NCBI GenBank assembly: GCA_003550945.1
Contig: PULL01000293.1
Coordinates: forward strand, 1-11,293
DNA from: Thioalkalivibrio sp.
GTDB lineage: Bacteria; Pseudomonadota; Gammaproteobacteria; Ectothiorhodospirales; Ectothiorhodospiraceae
Direction: 5' to 3'
DNA: 11,293 bases
Made by a program: the position numbers and the translations under genes. The notes beneath the pieces are model-generated. The model made no database searches. It was not told the DNA's origin and was given only the letters and a program-made list of their open reading frames with translations. How positions within the stretch are numbered: the stretch's first letter is position 1; each line of letters starts with the position of its first letter. Below, in pieces: positions 1-6,146 of this stretch.

Positions 1-1137
1 ACGCAGCCCGCGCTCGGTGGGCCGCCGGATACCGGGGTCGCAGTCCAGCAGCCCGCGCTCTCGCGCCTGCTGGAGCACCGGCTCGATGGTTTTCAGTGGC
101 AGGCCCGTGCGCTCCTGGAACAGGTCCGCGCTTACGCCGCCGGGAAGCCGCAGCGCATTGAGCATGAATTCGAAGGGCAGTGAGCGCAGCTCGACCGGGT
201 TCTCGGTCAGCGCCTGCGGGTCGCGCAGGTAGGTCTCCGGATGCCGCGGCTTCAGCAGTCGCAGCACGTTTCCGGTCGAGGGCTCGGTGAGCTTGCCATG
301 GGCTCCCGCCCCGATCCCGAGGTAGTCCCCGAATTCCCAGTAGTTGCGGTTGTGCCGGCATTCGTTTCCCGCCAATGCGTAGGCCGAAACCTCGTAACGA
401 GTATAGCCGGCACGCTGGAGCAGGGCCTGCCCCTGTTCGAAGAGTTCGTCGATCCGCTCCTCCGGTGGCAGTTTCGGAGGACGGGCAGCGAACAGCGTGT
501 TCGGTTCCAGCGTCAGCTGGTACCAGGAAACGTGGCCCGGGGCGAAGTCGATCGCCGTGCGCAGGTCGTCGAGTCCCTGCTGCACCGACTGCCCCGGCAG
601 GCCGAACATCAGGTCCAGGTTGAGCCGCTCGAATCCGGCGTGTTGCGCCTGCACGATCGCCGTACGGGCTTGTACGCCGTCGTGGATTCGACCCAATCGC
701 TGCAGCAGAACCGGATCGAAGCTCTGGATGCCGAGCGACAGGCGGTTGATCCCCGCCTCGCGGTAATCGCGGAAATGTCCCCGTTCCGCGGTGCCGGGGT
801 TGGCCTCCAGTGTGATTTCCAGGTCTGGCCGCCAGGGCAGAAGGGCGCGCAGCCCCGACAGCAACTCATCGATGGCTGTGGGCGAGAACAGGCTGGGCGT
901 TCCGCCACCGATGAAGATGCTCTCGAGCCGTCGGCCCCAGACCCGGGGCAGCTGCGCTTCGAGATCCTGCAGCAGCGCCGCCACGTAGGCGCGCTCCGGC
1001 AGATCGCCGCGCTGCTCGTGAGAGTTGAAGTCGCAGTAGGGACACTTGCGCAGGCACCAGGGCAGGTGCACATACAGCGCCAGCGGAGGCGGATGCCGCA
1101 GCCCCACGGTGCGCTCCGCGCCCAACGCCGGCGTCAT
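1..1137 (-). CDS. hemW: HemW, radical-SAM heme chaperone (HemN-like); 3' end cut by window edge
   Basis: The 379 visible codons run open to base 1. The protein reads LYVHLPWCLRKCPYCDFNSH near residues 21-40. This gives the radical-SAM cluster motif CxxxCxxC at C28, C32 and C35, followed by a Phe-containing stretch as in HemW. True HemN (coproporphyrinogen dehydrogenase) has a further Cys there. GGGTPS at 77-82 is the SAM-binding glycine motif. The last visible residues (LLDCDPGIRRPTERGLR) match the family C-terminus, so only about ten residues should be missing. HemW is known as a heme-binding chaperone that delivers heme to respiratory proteins. It has often been mis-annotated as an oxygen-independent coproporphyrinogen III oxidase. 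The ATG at 1137 lies four bases after the rdgB stop, so the two are almost surely co-transcribed. The ribosome site is weak (CTGACGGG), which fits translational coupling to rdgB. Confidence 0.95.
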   Translation of the reverse strand, partial: MTPALGAERTVGLRHPPPLALYVHLPWCLRKCPYCDFNSHEQRGDLPERAYVAALLQDLEAQLPRVWGRRLESIFIGGGTPSLFSPTAIDELLSGLRALLPWRPDLEITLEANPGTAERGHFRDYREAGINRLSLGIQSFDPVLLQRLGRIHDGVQARTAIVQAQHAGFERLNLDLMFGLPGQSVQQGLDDLRTAIDFAPGHVSWYQLTLEPNTLFAARPPKLPPEERIDELFEQGQALLQRAGYTRYEVSAYALAGNECRHNRNYWEFGDYLGIGAGAHGKLTEPSTGNVLRLLKPRHPETYLRDPQALTENPVELRSLPFEFMLNALRLPGGVSADLFQERTGLPLKTIEPVLQQARERGLLDCDPGIRRPTERGLR

Positions 1138-1141
1138 CCCG

Positions 1142-1747
1142 TCAGGCATGCTCCAGACGCCGGCCCAGCCGTTCCGCCATCGCCCGCACGGCCTGGCCCC
1201 GGTGACTCAGCCGGTTCTTCTCGGCGTTCGGGAGTTCGGCGGCCGTGCAGCCGCGCTCCGGCAGGTAGAACACCGAGTCGTAGCCGAAGCCGCGGGTCCC
1301 GGATCCGGTCTCGGCGACGCGGCCTTCCCAGTGGCCCTCGGTGATGATCGGCGAGGGGTCTTCCGCGTGTTCGAGGAAAACCATCACGCAGCGGAAGCGT
1401 GCGCCGCGCTCCTCGGACGGCACCCCCTGCAGTGTCGCAAGCAGCTTCTCGTTGTTCATCCGATCGTTCCCGTCCGGCCCGGAATAGCGGGCGGAGTAGA
1501 TGCCCGGTTGCCCGCGCAGGAAATCGACCTCGATCCCGGAATCGTCCGCCAGGGCCGGCAAGCCGGTGTGCCTCGCGGCGTTGCGTGCCTTCAGGATCGC
1601 GTTCTCCACGAAGGTCAGCCCGGTTTCCTCGCACTCCTCGACCTGCCACAGGGACTGGGGCACGACGTCGATGCCGATCGGGCGCAGGAGCTCGGTGAGC
1701 TCACGGATTTTCCCGGGGTTGCCAGAGGCCAGCACGATGCGTTTCAT
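1142..1747 (-). CDS. rdgB: RdgB, dITP/XTP pyrophosphatase (Ham1 family)
   Basis: A full-length 201-residue Ham1/RdgB protein. It hydrolyses dITP, ITP and XTP to the monophosphate plus pyrophosphate, keeping deaminated purines out of DNA and RNA. Visible motifs in order are: SGNPGK (8-13) for triphosphate binding; TFVENA with conserved acids around 40-49; LADDSG (66-71) with the catalytic aspartates D68/D69; GIYSARYSG (82-90); GFGYD (153-157) for base recognition; and K177 with SHR (181-183) near the end. The ATG at 1747 gives the canonical MKRIVLASGN start. The upstream ribosome site is poor (AAGG is about 11 bases away). It sits between rph and hemW on the same strand; the rdgB-hemW pair is common in gammaproteobacteria. 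About 200 bases of repeat-containing DNA separate it from rph, so it may have its own promoter, but I could not identify a convincing one. Confidence 0.97.
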   Translation of the reverse strand: MKRIVLASGNPGKIRELTELLRPIGIDVVPQSLWQVEECEETGLTFVENAILKARNAARHTGLPALADDSGIEVDFLRGQPGIYSARYSGPDGNDRMNNEKLLATLQGVPSEERGARFRCVMVFLEHAEDPSPIITEGHWEGRVAETGSGTRGFGYDSVFYLPERGCTAAELPNAEKNRLSHRGQAVRAMAERLGRRLEHA

Positions 1748-1783
1748 CTTCGTTTCGAGCCTTATCGTGTGAATTCAGCCATG

Positions 1784-1879
1784 GATCGACACGGACCTAC
1801 ACGGAGAAAAGAGTCAGCGAATGGCCATTCGATGGCTTTCTGATTCATTCCGTGTCTTTCGGTGTTCTTCCGTGGCCCG
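1784..1879. repeat. Inverted pair of 10-bp-periodic intergenic repeats
   Basis: This lies in the 199-base gap between rdgB and rph. The left arm has about three 10-base units (GATCGACACG, GACCTACACG, GAGAAAAGAG; 1784-1813). The right arm has CCGTGTCTTT, CGGTGTTCTT, CCGTGGCCCG (1850-1879), which resembles the left arm on the opposite strand (shared word CCGTGT/ACACGG). A perfect 12-bp palindrome, GAATGGCCATTC (1819-1830), lies between them. The pattern resembles the ACACGG-rich degenerate repeats I know from intergenic regions of other proteobacteria; that family link is from memory. No convincing protein is encoded. A 62-codon minus-strand reading frame (1762-1950) crosses it but has no recognisable content. 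Confidence 0.55.
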
Positions 1880-1946
1880 TTTTCATCCTTCGGTTTGCCC
1901 CGGCTGTCGGCATGAACGTTAGCAGTGGGTTCGTTCCCGCGGTTGA

Positions 1947-2663
1947 TCACGCGGCGAGTGCCTCCTGCTGTCGCAGGATGATTTCGCGTATGCCTTTCTC
2001 CCCGAGTTCGAGCATCGCGTCGAGTTCATCGCGGCGGAAGGCGTGGCCTTCGGCGGTTCCCTGGATCTCGATCACGCCGCCGGCCTCGTTCATCACCAGG
2101 TTCATGTCGGTCTCGGCCTGGGAGTCCTCGTCGTAGTCCAGGTCGAGCACCGGCACGCCCTTGAAGATCCCGACCGAGACCGCCGCCAGCTGACCGTGCA
2201 GCGGGTTCTTTTTCAGCACGCCGGTCTTCAGGCAGCGTGCAACCGCGTCGCACAGGGCCACGTAGCCGCCGCTGATCGCCGCGGTCCGGGTGCCGCCATC
2301 GGCCTGCAGAACGTCGCAGTCGATAATGACCTGCCGCTCGCCCATCGCATCGAGATCGACCACCGCGCGCAGGGCCCGGCCGACCAGTCGCTGGATCTCC
2401 AGCGTGCGCCCGCCCTGCTTGCCGCGCGCCGATTCGCGCACCATGCGGTCGTGGGTGGCGCGCGGCAGCATGCCGTATTCGGCGGTGACCCAGCCGCGCC
2501 CCTTGCCCTTGAGGAAGGGCGGGACCCGGGTCTCGACGGTCGCGGTGCAGAGCACCCGCGTATCGCCGAACTCGACCAGCACCGAACCTTCGGCGTGGCG
2601 GGTGAAGTTTCGCGTGAATCGAACCGGTCTCATCTGGTCCGCTTGGCGGCCGCTGGGGCGCAT
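1947..2663 (-). CDS. rph: Ribonuclease PH
   Basis: A 238-residue phosphate-dependent 3'-5' exoribonuclease that trims tRNA 3' ends, forming a hexameric ring. The length equals that of intact RNase PH, so this is not the truncated form of some E. coli K-12 strains. The start MRPSGRQADQMRPV is canonical. GGRTLEIQRLVGRALRA (84-100) carries the conserved Arg (R86). GGTRTAAI (123-130) is the phosphate-binding segment. DLDYDEDSQAETDMN (174-188) carries the conserved aspartates (D178/D180 and D186) of the catalytic centre. The ATG at 2663 is preceded by AGAGGA, a good ribosome site about 7 bases upstream. It is divergent from yicC, as in E. coli where yicC and rph are also head-to-head neighbours. 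It is probably the first gene of an rph-rdgB-hemW group. Confidence 0.98.
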   Translation of the reverse strand: MRPSGRQADQMRPVRFTRNFTRHAEGSVLVEFGDTRVLCTATVETRVPPFLKGKGRGWVTAEYGMLPRATHDRMVRESARGKQGGRTLEIQRLVGRALRAVVDLDAMGERQVIIDCDVLQADGGTRTAAISGGYVALCDAVARCLKTGVLKKNPLHGQLAAVSVGIFKGVPVLDLDYDEDSQAETDMNLVMNEAGGVIEIQGTAEGHAFRRDELDAMLELGEKGIREIILRQQEALAA

Positions 2664-2694
2664 AGGCTGTCCTCTGATCTGAACTGAGCCGCGC

Positions 2695-2730
2695 AGTATA
2701 CGGGAGCCGATCGGGATACGCGTTTACAAT
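2695..2730. promoter_or_regulatory. Divergent rph / yicC promoter region (tentative -10 boxes)
   Basis: The 106-base gap between the divergent rph and yicC starts must hold both promoters. On the plus strand, TACAAT (2725-2730) is a good -10 candidate about 40 bases before yicC. On the minus strand, TATACT (2700 down to 2695) is a good -10 candidate 32 bases before rph. I see no convincing -35 hexamer at the right distance for either. The assignment rests on the -10 boxes and the geometry. Confidence 0.35.
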
Positions 2731-2769
2731 GGCGGTGCAAGCGAAGATCAACACCGCAAGGATACCCCG

Positions 2770-3636
2770 ATGACAGCCAGTATGACCGGATTTGCGCGCT
2801 ACTCCACCGAGTCCGGGGGGCAGTCCCTGGTGTGGGAGATCCGGAGCGTGAACCATCGCCACCTGGACCTCAGGATCCAGTTGCCCGACAGCCTCAGGGT
2901 GCTCGAAACCGAAGCGCGCTCAGTGCTGCAGCAGTCGCTGGGGCGGGGCAGGGTCGATGCCGTTCTCCGGTTGGAGACCGACCCCGCCGTGGACGAGATC
3001 CGTTTCGACCGCGCCCGCGCGAAGGTTCTGATCAAGACGCTGCGCGAGATCGACCAGATGATGGTCAACGGGGCGCGGGTTCCGGCGCTGGACGTGCTGC
3101 TGTGGCCCGGCATCCTGCAGCGTGACGAGCCGGTTGATGTCGATGCGCTGCGCAGCCCCGCACTGAAGGGGCTGGAAGCGGTCATCGACGGCTTGCGCGC
3201 GATGCGGCAGGCGGAGGGGGAAGCCTTGCGGCAGACGCTGGAGACGCGGCTGGACAGCTTCGCCGAGCTGGTGCGCCAGATGCGTGGACGCCGTGTGGAC
3301 GTGCTGGAGGCGCAGCGCGAACGGCTGCGCAGCCGGATCGCCGAGCTCGATCTCGCGCTGGACGCCCAGCGCCTCGAGCAGGAGGTCGCGCTGCTGGCCC
3401 AGCGCCTCGATGTCGACGAGGAACTGGACCGTCTGGATGGGCACATCGCCGCGATGCGGGAAATCCTGGCGCGCAACGAGCCGGTCGGCCGGCGTCTCGA
3501 TTTCCTGATGCAGGAGTTCAACCGGGAGGCGAACACCCTCGGTTCCAAGTCGCACGACCTCGAAACCACCCGCGTCGCGATGGAAATGAAGGTTCTCACC
3601 GAGCAGATGCGCGAGCAGATCCAGAACATCGAATAG
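2770..3636 (+). CDS. yicC: YicC family endoribonuclease / RNA-decay factor
   Basis: A 288-residue protein with both family signatures. The N-terminal domain begins MTASMTGFARY and contains EIRSVNHRHLDLRIQLP and LGRGRVDAVLR. The C-terminal DUF1732 part has RRLDFLMQEFNREANTLGSK at about 239-258 and ends in a predicted helix (VAMEMKVLTEQMREQIQNIE). The middle (about 135-220) is rich in charged heptad-like sequence, probably helical or coiled. YicC proteins are linked to small-RNA decay (RyhB with PNPase in E. coli) and are described as a family of endoribonucleases. The ATG at 2770 has AAGGA seven bases upstream; the internal Met5 (2782) is a possible alternative. In many bacteria yicC precedes gmk; here no gmk follows and a heat-shock gene takes that place. 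It is divergent from rph. Confidence 0.95.
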   Translation: MTASMTGFARYSTESGGQSLVWEIRSVNHRHLDLRIQLPDSLRVLETEARSVLQQSLGRGRVDAVLRLETDPAVDEIRFDRARAKVLIKTLREIDQMMVNGARVPALDVLLWPGILQRDEPVDVDALRSPALKGLEAVIDGLRAMRQAEGEALRQTLETRLDSFAELVRQMRGRRVDVLEAQRERLRSRIAELDLALDAQRLEQEVALLAQRLDVDEELDRLDGHIAAMREILARNEPVGRRLDFLMQEFNREANTLGSKSHDLETTRVAMEMKVLTEQMREQIQNIE

Positions 3637-3665
3637 CCGTGGTTCGTGCCGTTCCCGGCTGGGTC

Positions 3666-3694
3666 CTTGAAAACACCTCCGCAATCCCCAGATA
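3666..3694 (+). promoter_or_regulatory. Sigma-32 (RpoH) heat-shock promoter for the Hsp20 gene
   Basis: CTTGAA at 3666-3671 (part of TCCTTGAAAA) is followed after 14 bases by CCCCAGATA at 3686-3694. The known sigma-32 consensus is CTTGAA, 13-17 bases, CCCCATNTA, so only one specified base of the -10 differs. It is placed to start transcription near 3700, about 35 bases before the hsp20 start codon. The downstream gene is a classic member of the heat-shock regulon, which supports the call independently. Confidence 0.82.
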
Positions 3695-3734
3695 TCTGTC
3701 AGACAGAAAACCGACCGACATTGGAGGTGACATC

Positions 3735-4166
3735 ATGACTTTAATGCGCTACGAACCCTGGAGCCTGTTGAACCAGCTGACCCGCGAGATCGAGCGACTG
3801 CACGAGTCCGGCGGCCGCGAGGAACCCGCGATCACCGCCGACTGGAGCCCCGCAGTGGACATCCGCGAGGAACCCGATGGCTACGTGCTGCACGCCGACC
3901 TGCCCGGCGTCGAACCGAAGGATATCGACGTGCACATGGAGAACGGCGTGTTGACCATCCGTGGTGAGCGCAGGCACGAGAGCAAGGAGGAGCGGGAAAA
4001 CTACAAGCGCGTCGAGCGCGTGCGCGGCAGTTTCTTCCGGCGTTTCGCGTTGCCGGATACCGCGGACTCCGACAATATTTCCGCTCGCTGCCAGAATGGT
4101 GTACTCGAGGTCAGGATTCCGAAGCAGGCCAAGGTACAGCCGCGTCGGATTTCGGTCGAAGGCTGA
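3735..4166 (+). CDS. Hsp20/alpha-crystallin small heat-shock protein
   Basis: A 143-residue ATP-independent holdase that binds unfolding proteins in the cytoplasm as large oligomers. The N-terminal arm (MTLMRYEPWSLLNQLTREIE) is followed by the alpha-crystallin domain (about 38-135). This contains the characteristic PAVDIREEPDGYVLHADLPG, IDVHMENGVLTIRGER and NGVLEVRIPK segments. The C-terminus has the I-x-V/I motif (ISV) used for oligomer contacts. I chose the ATG at 3735 because GGAGGTGA (3723-3730) lies just before it. A longer in-frame reading from 3639 would start inside the promoter and add an unrelated stretch. A near-consensus sigma-32 promoter precedes it. A DnaJ-type co-chaperone gene follows on the same strand, so the pair probably forms a quality-control unit. 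This family is often named hsp20 or ibpA-like; I do not assign an exact orthologue. Confidence 0.95.
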   Translation: MTLMRYEPWSLLNQLTREIERLHESGGREEPAITADWSPAVDIREEPDGYVLHADLPGVEPKDIDVHMENGVLTIRGERRHESKEERENYKRVERVRGSFFRRFALPDTADSDNISARCQNGVLEVRIPKQAKVQPRRISVEG

Positions 4167-4201
4167 CCGGGCCACGGGCCCGTACCCGTACCCGTTCTGA
4201 C

Positions 4202-4240
4202 CGGCGCGCCGTCCGTTTTTGCGGGCGGCGCGCCGCCCGC
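4202..4240 (+). terminator. Very strong GC hairpin after hsp20 (possible terminator or mRNA stabiliser)
   Basis: Bases 4202-4215 and 4222-4235 can form a 14-bp stem with one G-U pair around the loop TTTTTG. The arms share the 10-base palindrome CGGCGCGCCG. Bases 4221-4240 are also a perfect 20-bp palindrome on their own. It lies 35 bases after the hsp20 stop. No T-run follows on either strand, so it is not a classic Rho-independent terminator. It could partly terminate transcription, or protect the hsp20 mRNA 3' end and thereby uncouple it from the downstream cbpA gene. Confidence 0.45.
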
Positions 4241-4310
4241 GTTGTGCCTGAAGGTATCGGGCTTGCGCGCCGATGTCTGAATGGAGCATCGCGCGCAGCG
4301 CGCAGGTCAT

Positions 4311-4350
4311 TCCCCTCTTTCGCGAGCGGGGGAGGGTTGGCGAAAGGGAG
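4311..4350. repeat. Degenerate copy of a GC-rich intergenic repeat
   Basis: This lies in the 277-base gap between hsp20 and cbpA. CCCTC (4313-4317) faces GAGGG (4332-4336) around a GCGAGC-containing loop. The word GCGGGGGAGGG (4326-4336) is identical to 4-strand-equal positions 8910-8920 in the larger element before the SRPBCC gene, and the flanking G-rich bases are similar. It is probably a short decayed relative of that element. The rest of the gap holds the hairpin at 4202-4240 and small inverted repeats close to cbpA. Confidence 0.5.
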
Positions 4351-4401
4351 CGATCGCGGCGCTGCGCCCGGCCGTTTCACCTTTCGGGGTGGCGCGTGTC
4401 G

Positions 4402-4442
4402 CGATGATCGTTCATCGAAACCAGCAGGCTGACGGGACCGTC
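4402..4442. promoter_or_regulatory. Two small inverted repeats just upstream of cbpA
   Basis: CGATGA-TCGT-TCATCG (4402-4417) is a perfect 6-bp inverted repeat ending 26 bases before the cbpA start. GACG-GGAC-CGTC (4431-4442) is a second one that covers the only ribosome-site-like bases and ends one base before the ATG. They could be an operator and a translation-modulating hairpin, or chance in GC-rich DNA. I found no clear sigma-32 or sigma-70 promoter here. Confidence 0.25.
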
Positions 4443-4443
4443 T

Positions 4444-5337
4444 ATGGAGTTCAAGGACTATTACAGGATTCTGGGCGTACCGCGCTCGGCCAGCCAGGAC
4501 GATATCAAGAAGGCCTACCGGCGGCTGGCGCGCAAGTACCACCCGGACGTCAGTTCACAGCCTGACGCCGAGGTCCGTTTCAAGGAAATCAACGAGGCTA
4601 ACGAGGTGCTCGGTGATCCCGAGCGGCGCAGTGCCTACGATCGCCTGGGTGCGAACTGGCGGGCCGGTCAGGAGTTCCGGCCGCCACCCGGATGGGCAGG
4701 ACGCACCGCCGGTGGTGCCGGGGCCGGGCAGGGTTTCGACGGCTTCTCGGATTTCTTCGAGTCCCTGTTCGGCGGTCGTGCGGGCGCGCGTCGCCGCGGT
4801 GCGGGCTTCCAGATGCGTGGAGCGGACCGCACCGGGGTCGCGGAGATCACGCTGGACCAGGCGCTGCATGGGACCGAGGTGACCGTGAACGGCGGGTCGG
4901 GCGAGACCCGGCGCGTAAGGATTCCCCCCGGCGCGCACAACGGCACGCGCCTGCGGGTGCGCGGCCAGGGCCAGCCTGGCGCGGGTTCAGGCAAGCCCGG
5001 TGACCTGCTGTTGGAAATCCGCGTGCGCCCCGACCCTCGCTACCGCCTCGAGGGTCGGGACCTGCACCGTGACATGCCGATCACACCCTGGGAGGCCGCT
5101 CTTGGCGCGACGATCGAGGTGCCGACCCCGCAGGGCATGGTGCGCCTGAGGATCCCGCCCGGCACCCAGTCGGGCAAGTTGATGCGCCTGAAGGGTCGCG
5201 GGCTTCCCGGCAAGACGCCGGGCGATCTCTACCTGCGGCTGATGATCGAGGTTCCGCCCGCGGAGGAGGCGGGCCAGTGGTACGAGGAGATGGCGAAGAC
5301 TTCCGGTTTCCGTCCGCGCGCCCGCCTGCGGCCGTGA
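4444..5337 (+). CDS. cbpA: CbpA-type DnaJ co-chaperone
   Basis: A 297-residue class B J-domain protein that stimulates DnaK ATPase activity and delivers substrates to it. The J-domain occupies residues 1-70 with the essential HPD at 33-35 (KYHPDV). A Gly/Phe-rich linker follows (about 75-125: GFDGFSDFFESLFGGRAG). The two substrate-binding beta domains follow (about 130-200 and 205-280: GVAEITLDQALHGTEVTV, then MPITPWEAALGATIEVPTPQ). The cysteine-rich zinc region of true DnaJ is absent, and the length fits CbpA (about 300). The start MEFKDYYRILGV is canonical even though the upstream ribosome site (GACGGGA) is poor. cbpM, the usual modulator gene next to cbpA, is not present. It follows hsp20 in the same direction, so shared heat-shock control is plausible unless the hairpin between them stops transcription. 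It is convergent with moaE. Confidence 0.93.
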   Translation: MEFKDYYRILGVPRSASQDDIKKAYRRLARKYHPDVSSQPDAEVRFKEINEANEVLGDPERRSAYDRLGANWRAGQEFRPPPGWAGRTAGGAGAGQGFDGFSDFFESLFGGRAGARRRGAGFQMRGADRTGVAEITLDQALHGTEVTVNGGSGETRRVRIPPGAHNGTRLRVRGQGQPGAGSGKPGDLLLEIRVRPDPRYRLEGRDLHRDMPITPWEAALGATIEVPTPQGMVRLRIPPGTQSGKLMRLKGRGLPGKTPGDLYLRLMIEVPPAEEAGQWYEEMAKTSGFRPRARLRP

Positions 5338-5396
5338 CGCTGGGAGTTGCCAAAAGACAACGGGTTTCAACCGCCGCTTCGCGCTCCCGCTCAACA

Positions 5397-5425
5397 TGGC
5401 CCGCGCGGTGCAGGGGCACCGGGCC
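5397..5425. terminator. Hairpin between convergent cbpA and moaE (possible bidirectional terminator)
   Basis: CGGTGC (5406-5411) pairs with GCACCG (5416-5421) around AGGG, and flanking GGCC blocks can extend the stem. It sits in the 90-base gap where cbpA and moaE converge, the expected place for a shared terminator. Neither strand shows the T-run of a Rho-independent terminator. An overlapping alternative stem (GGGGCAC 5413-5419 with GTGCCCC 5431-5437) reaches into the moaE end. Confidence 0.3.
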
Positions 5426-5427
5426 GC

Positions 5428-5865
5428 TCAGTGCCCCGGCGTGTTCTGCTCGACCCAACGCTCGGTGCCGTCCGTGAGCCGTTCGCGCTTCCAGAACGGT
5501 GCCTCGTGTTTCAGGCGCTCCAGGATTTCGGCACAGGCGTCGCGTGCGGCGACGCGGTGGGCGGACCACACCGCGACCAGCACCAGCGTTTCCGAGGGCT
5601 CGACCGCACCGACACGGTGTGCGACCTCGCAGGTGATCGAGGGCCAGCGCGCTTCCGCCTCCGCGACGATGCGCTCCAGTTCGCGCTCGGTCATGCCCGG
5701 GTAGTGTTCCAGGAACATCGCCCGGATGTCCTCGGCCTCGTTGAAATCGCGCATCCGCCCGGCAAACACGCTGCAGGCGCCGAGGCGTTCCAGCGGCAGT
5801 TGCCGCTCCCGTTCCCGTACCAGCGCCCAGGGGTCGAAGGGGTGGTCGAACAGCCGGACCGCCAC
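5428..5865 (-). CDS. moaE: MoaE, molybdopterin synthase catalytic subunit
   Basis: A 145-residue large subunit of molybdopterin synthase. With two MoaD subunits it forms the heterotetramer that inserts two sulfurs into cyclic pyranopterin monophosphate to give molybdopterin. The segment SAHRVAARDACAEILERLKH followed by EAPFWKRE places K119 and K126, the active-site lysines known in E. coli, at the same numbers, with R104 nearby. The N-terminal GACSVFAGRMRDFNE resembles the usual GAxxxFxGxVRxxNxG stretch, though less strictly. The start is GTG at 5865, four bases after the moaD stop. GGAGG (5878 down to 5874, inside the moaD C-terminal codons) is well spaced. moaD and moaE are therefore one transcription and translation unit. 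It is convergent with cbpA at its 3' end. Confidence 0.96.
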   Translation of the reverse strand: MAVRLFDHPFDPWALVRERERQLPLERLGACSVFAGRMRDFNEAEDIRAMFLEHYPGMTERELERIVAEAEARWPSITCEVAHRVGAVEPSETLVLVAVWSAHRVAARDACAEILERLKHEAPFWKRERLTDGTERWVEQNTPGH

Positions 5866-5869
5866 GTCT

Positions 5870-6100
5870 CTACCCTCCGGTCACCGGCGGGAAGAAGGCC
5901 ACCTCGTCGCCATCCCTGACCGGGGTGTCGAGGCGGGCGTGCGCCTGGTTCACCGCTGCCATCAGGCGGGTGGGAGGGTCGCCGTGCAGGTGTTGCCAGA
6001 GGTCGCCTACGGTGCGCAGTTCTTCCGTGGGCGCGATCTCGTCGCGGTCACGCCCGATGTCTTCGCGCAGGCGTGCGAAATACTGAATCGTGATCGTCAC
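5870..6100 (-). CDS. moaD: MoaD, molybdopterin synthase sulfur-carrier subunit
   Basis: A 76-residue ubiquitin-like protein whose C-terminal glycine is converted to a thiocarboxylate and donates sulfur in molybdopterin synthesis. It begins MTITIQYFARLRED and ends FFPPVTGG, with the diagnostic terminal Gly-Gly. I chose GTG at 6100 because AGGGG lies seven bases upstream and the protein then starts directly with the first beta strand. A TTG at 6118 would add six residues (CRGHQ and neighbours) overlapping that ribosome site. It is immediately upstream of moaE and divergent from moaC. The MoaD-activating enzyme (MoeB) and MoaA are not in this window. Confidence 0.94.
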   Translation of the reverse strand: MTITIQYFARLREDIGRDRDEIAPTEELRTVGDLWQHLHGDPPTRLMAAVNQAHARLDTPVRDGDEVAFFPPVTGG

Positions 6101-6111
6101 TTGGTGGCCCC

Positions 6112-6146
6112 TACACAACAGCGGGTCGGTCCCGCATTATAGCCGC
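6112..6146. promoter_or_regulatory. Compact divergent promoter region of moaDE and moaC
   Basis: The 46 bases between the two start codons must hold both promoters. On the minus strand there is a perfect -10, TATAAT (6141 down to 6136), 36 bases before the moaD start, with no good -35. On the plus strand the overlapping bases read CATTAT (6135-6140, a 4/6 -10). TACACA (6112-6117, 4/6 to TTGACA) lies exactly 17 bases before it, which would start transcription at or next to the moaC ATG. An inverted repeat GCGGG-TCGGT-CCCGC (6121-6135) abuts the -10 and is a candidate operator. All of this is by eye. Confidence 0.45.

Noticed and set aside
241..1344. A 367-codon plus-strand reading frame opposite hemW and rdgB
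   Set aside because: Composition is Arg/Gln/Pro-rich nonsense typical of the antisense of high-GC genes. The minus-strand hemW and rdgB are unmistakable.
1762..1950. A 62-codon minus-strand frame between rph and rdgB
   Set aside because: It runs through the repeat region, has no recognisable family features, and overlaps the 3' end of rph by a few bases without a clear ribosome site.
3639..3734. A longer Hsp20 with a 32-residue N-terminal extension
   Set aside because: The extension would be translated from the promoter region and lacks a ribosome site. The ATG at 3735 has an excellent one.
3696..3734. A ROSE-like or fourU RNA thermometer in the hsp20 leader
   Set aside because: I could not pair the GGAGG ribosome site with any leader segment. 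The CTGTC-A-GACAG inverted repeat (3696-3706) has too small a loop and does not involve the ribosome site.
6090..6146. A longer MoaC starting at 6090
   Set aside because: The extra 19 residues are unlike the family and overlap the moaD start and promoter region.
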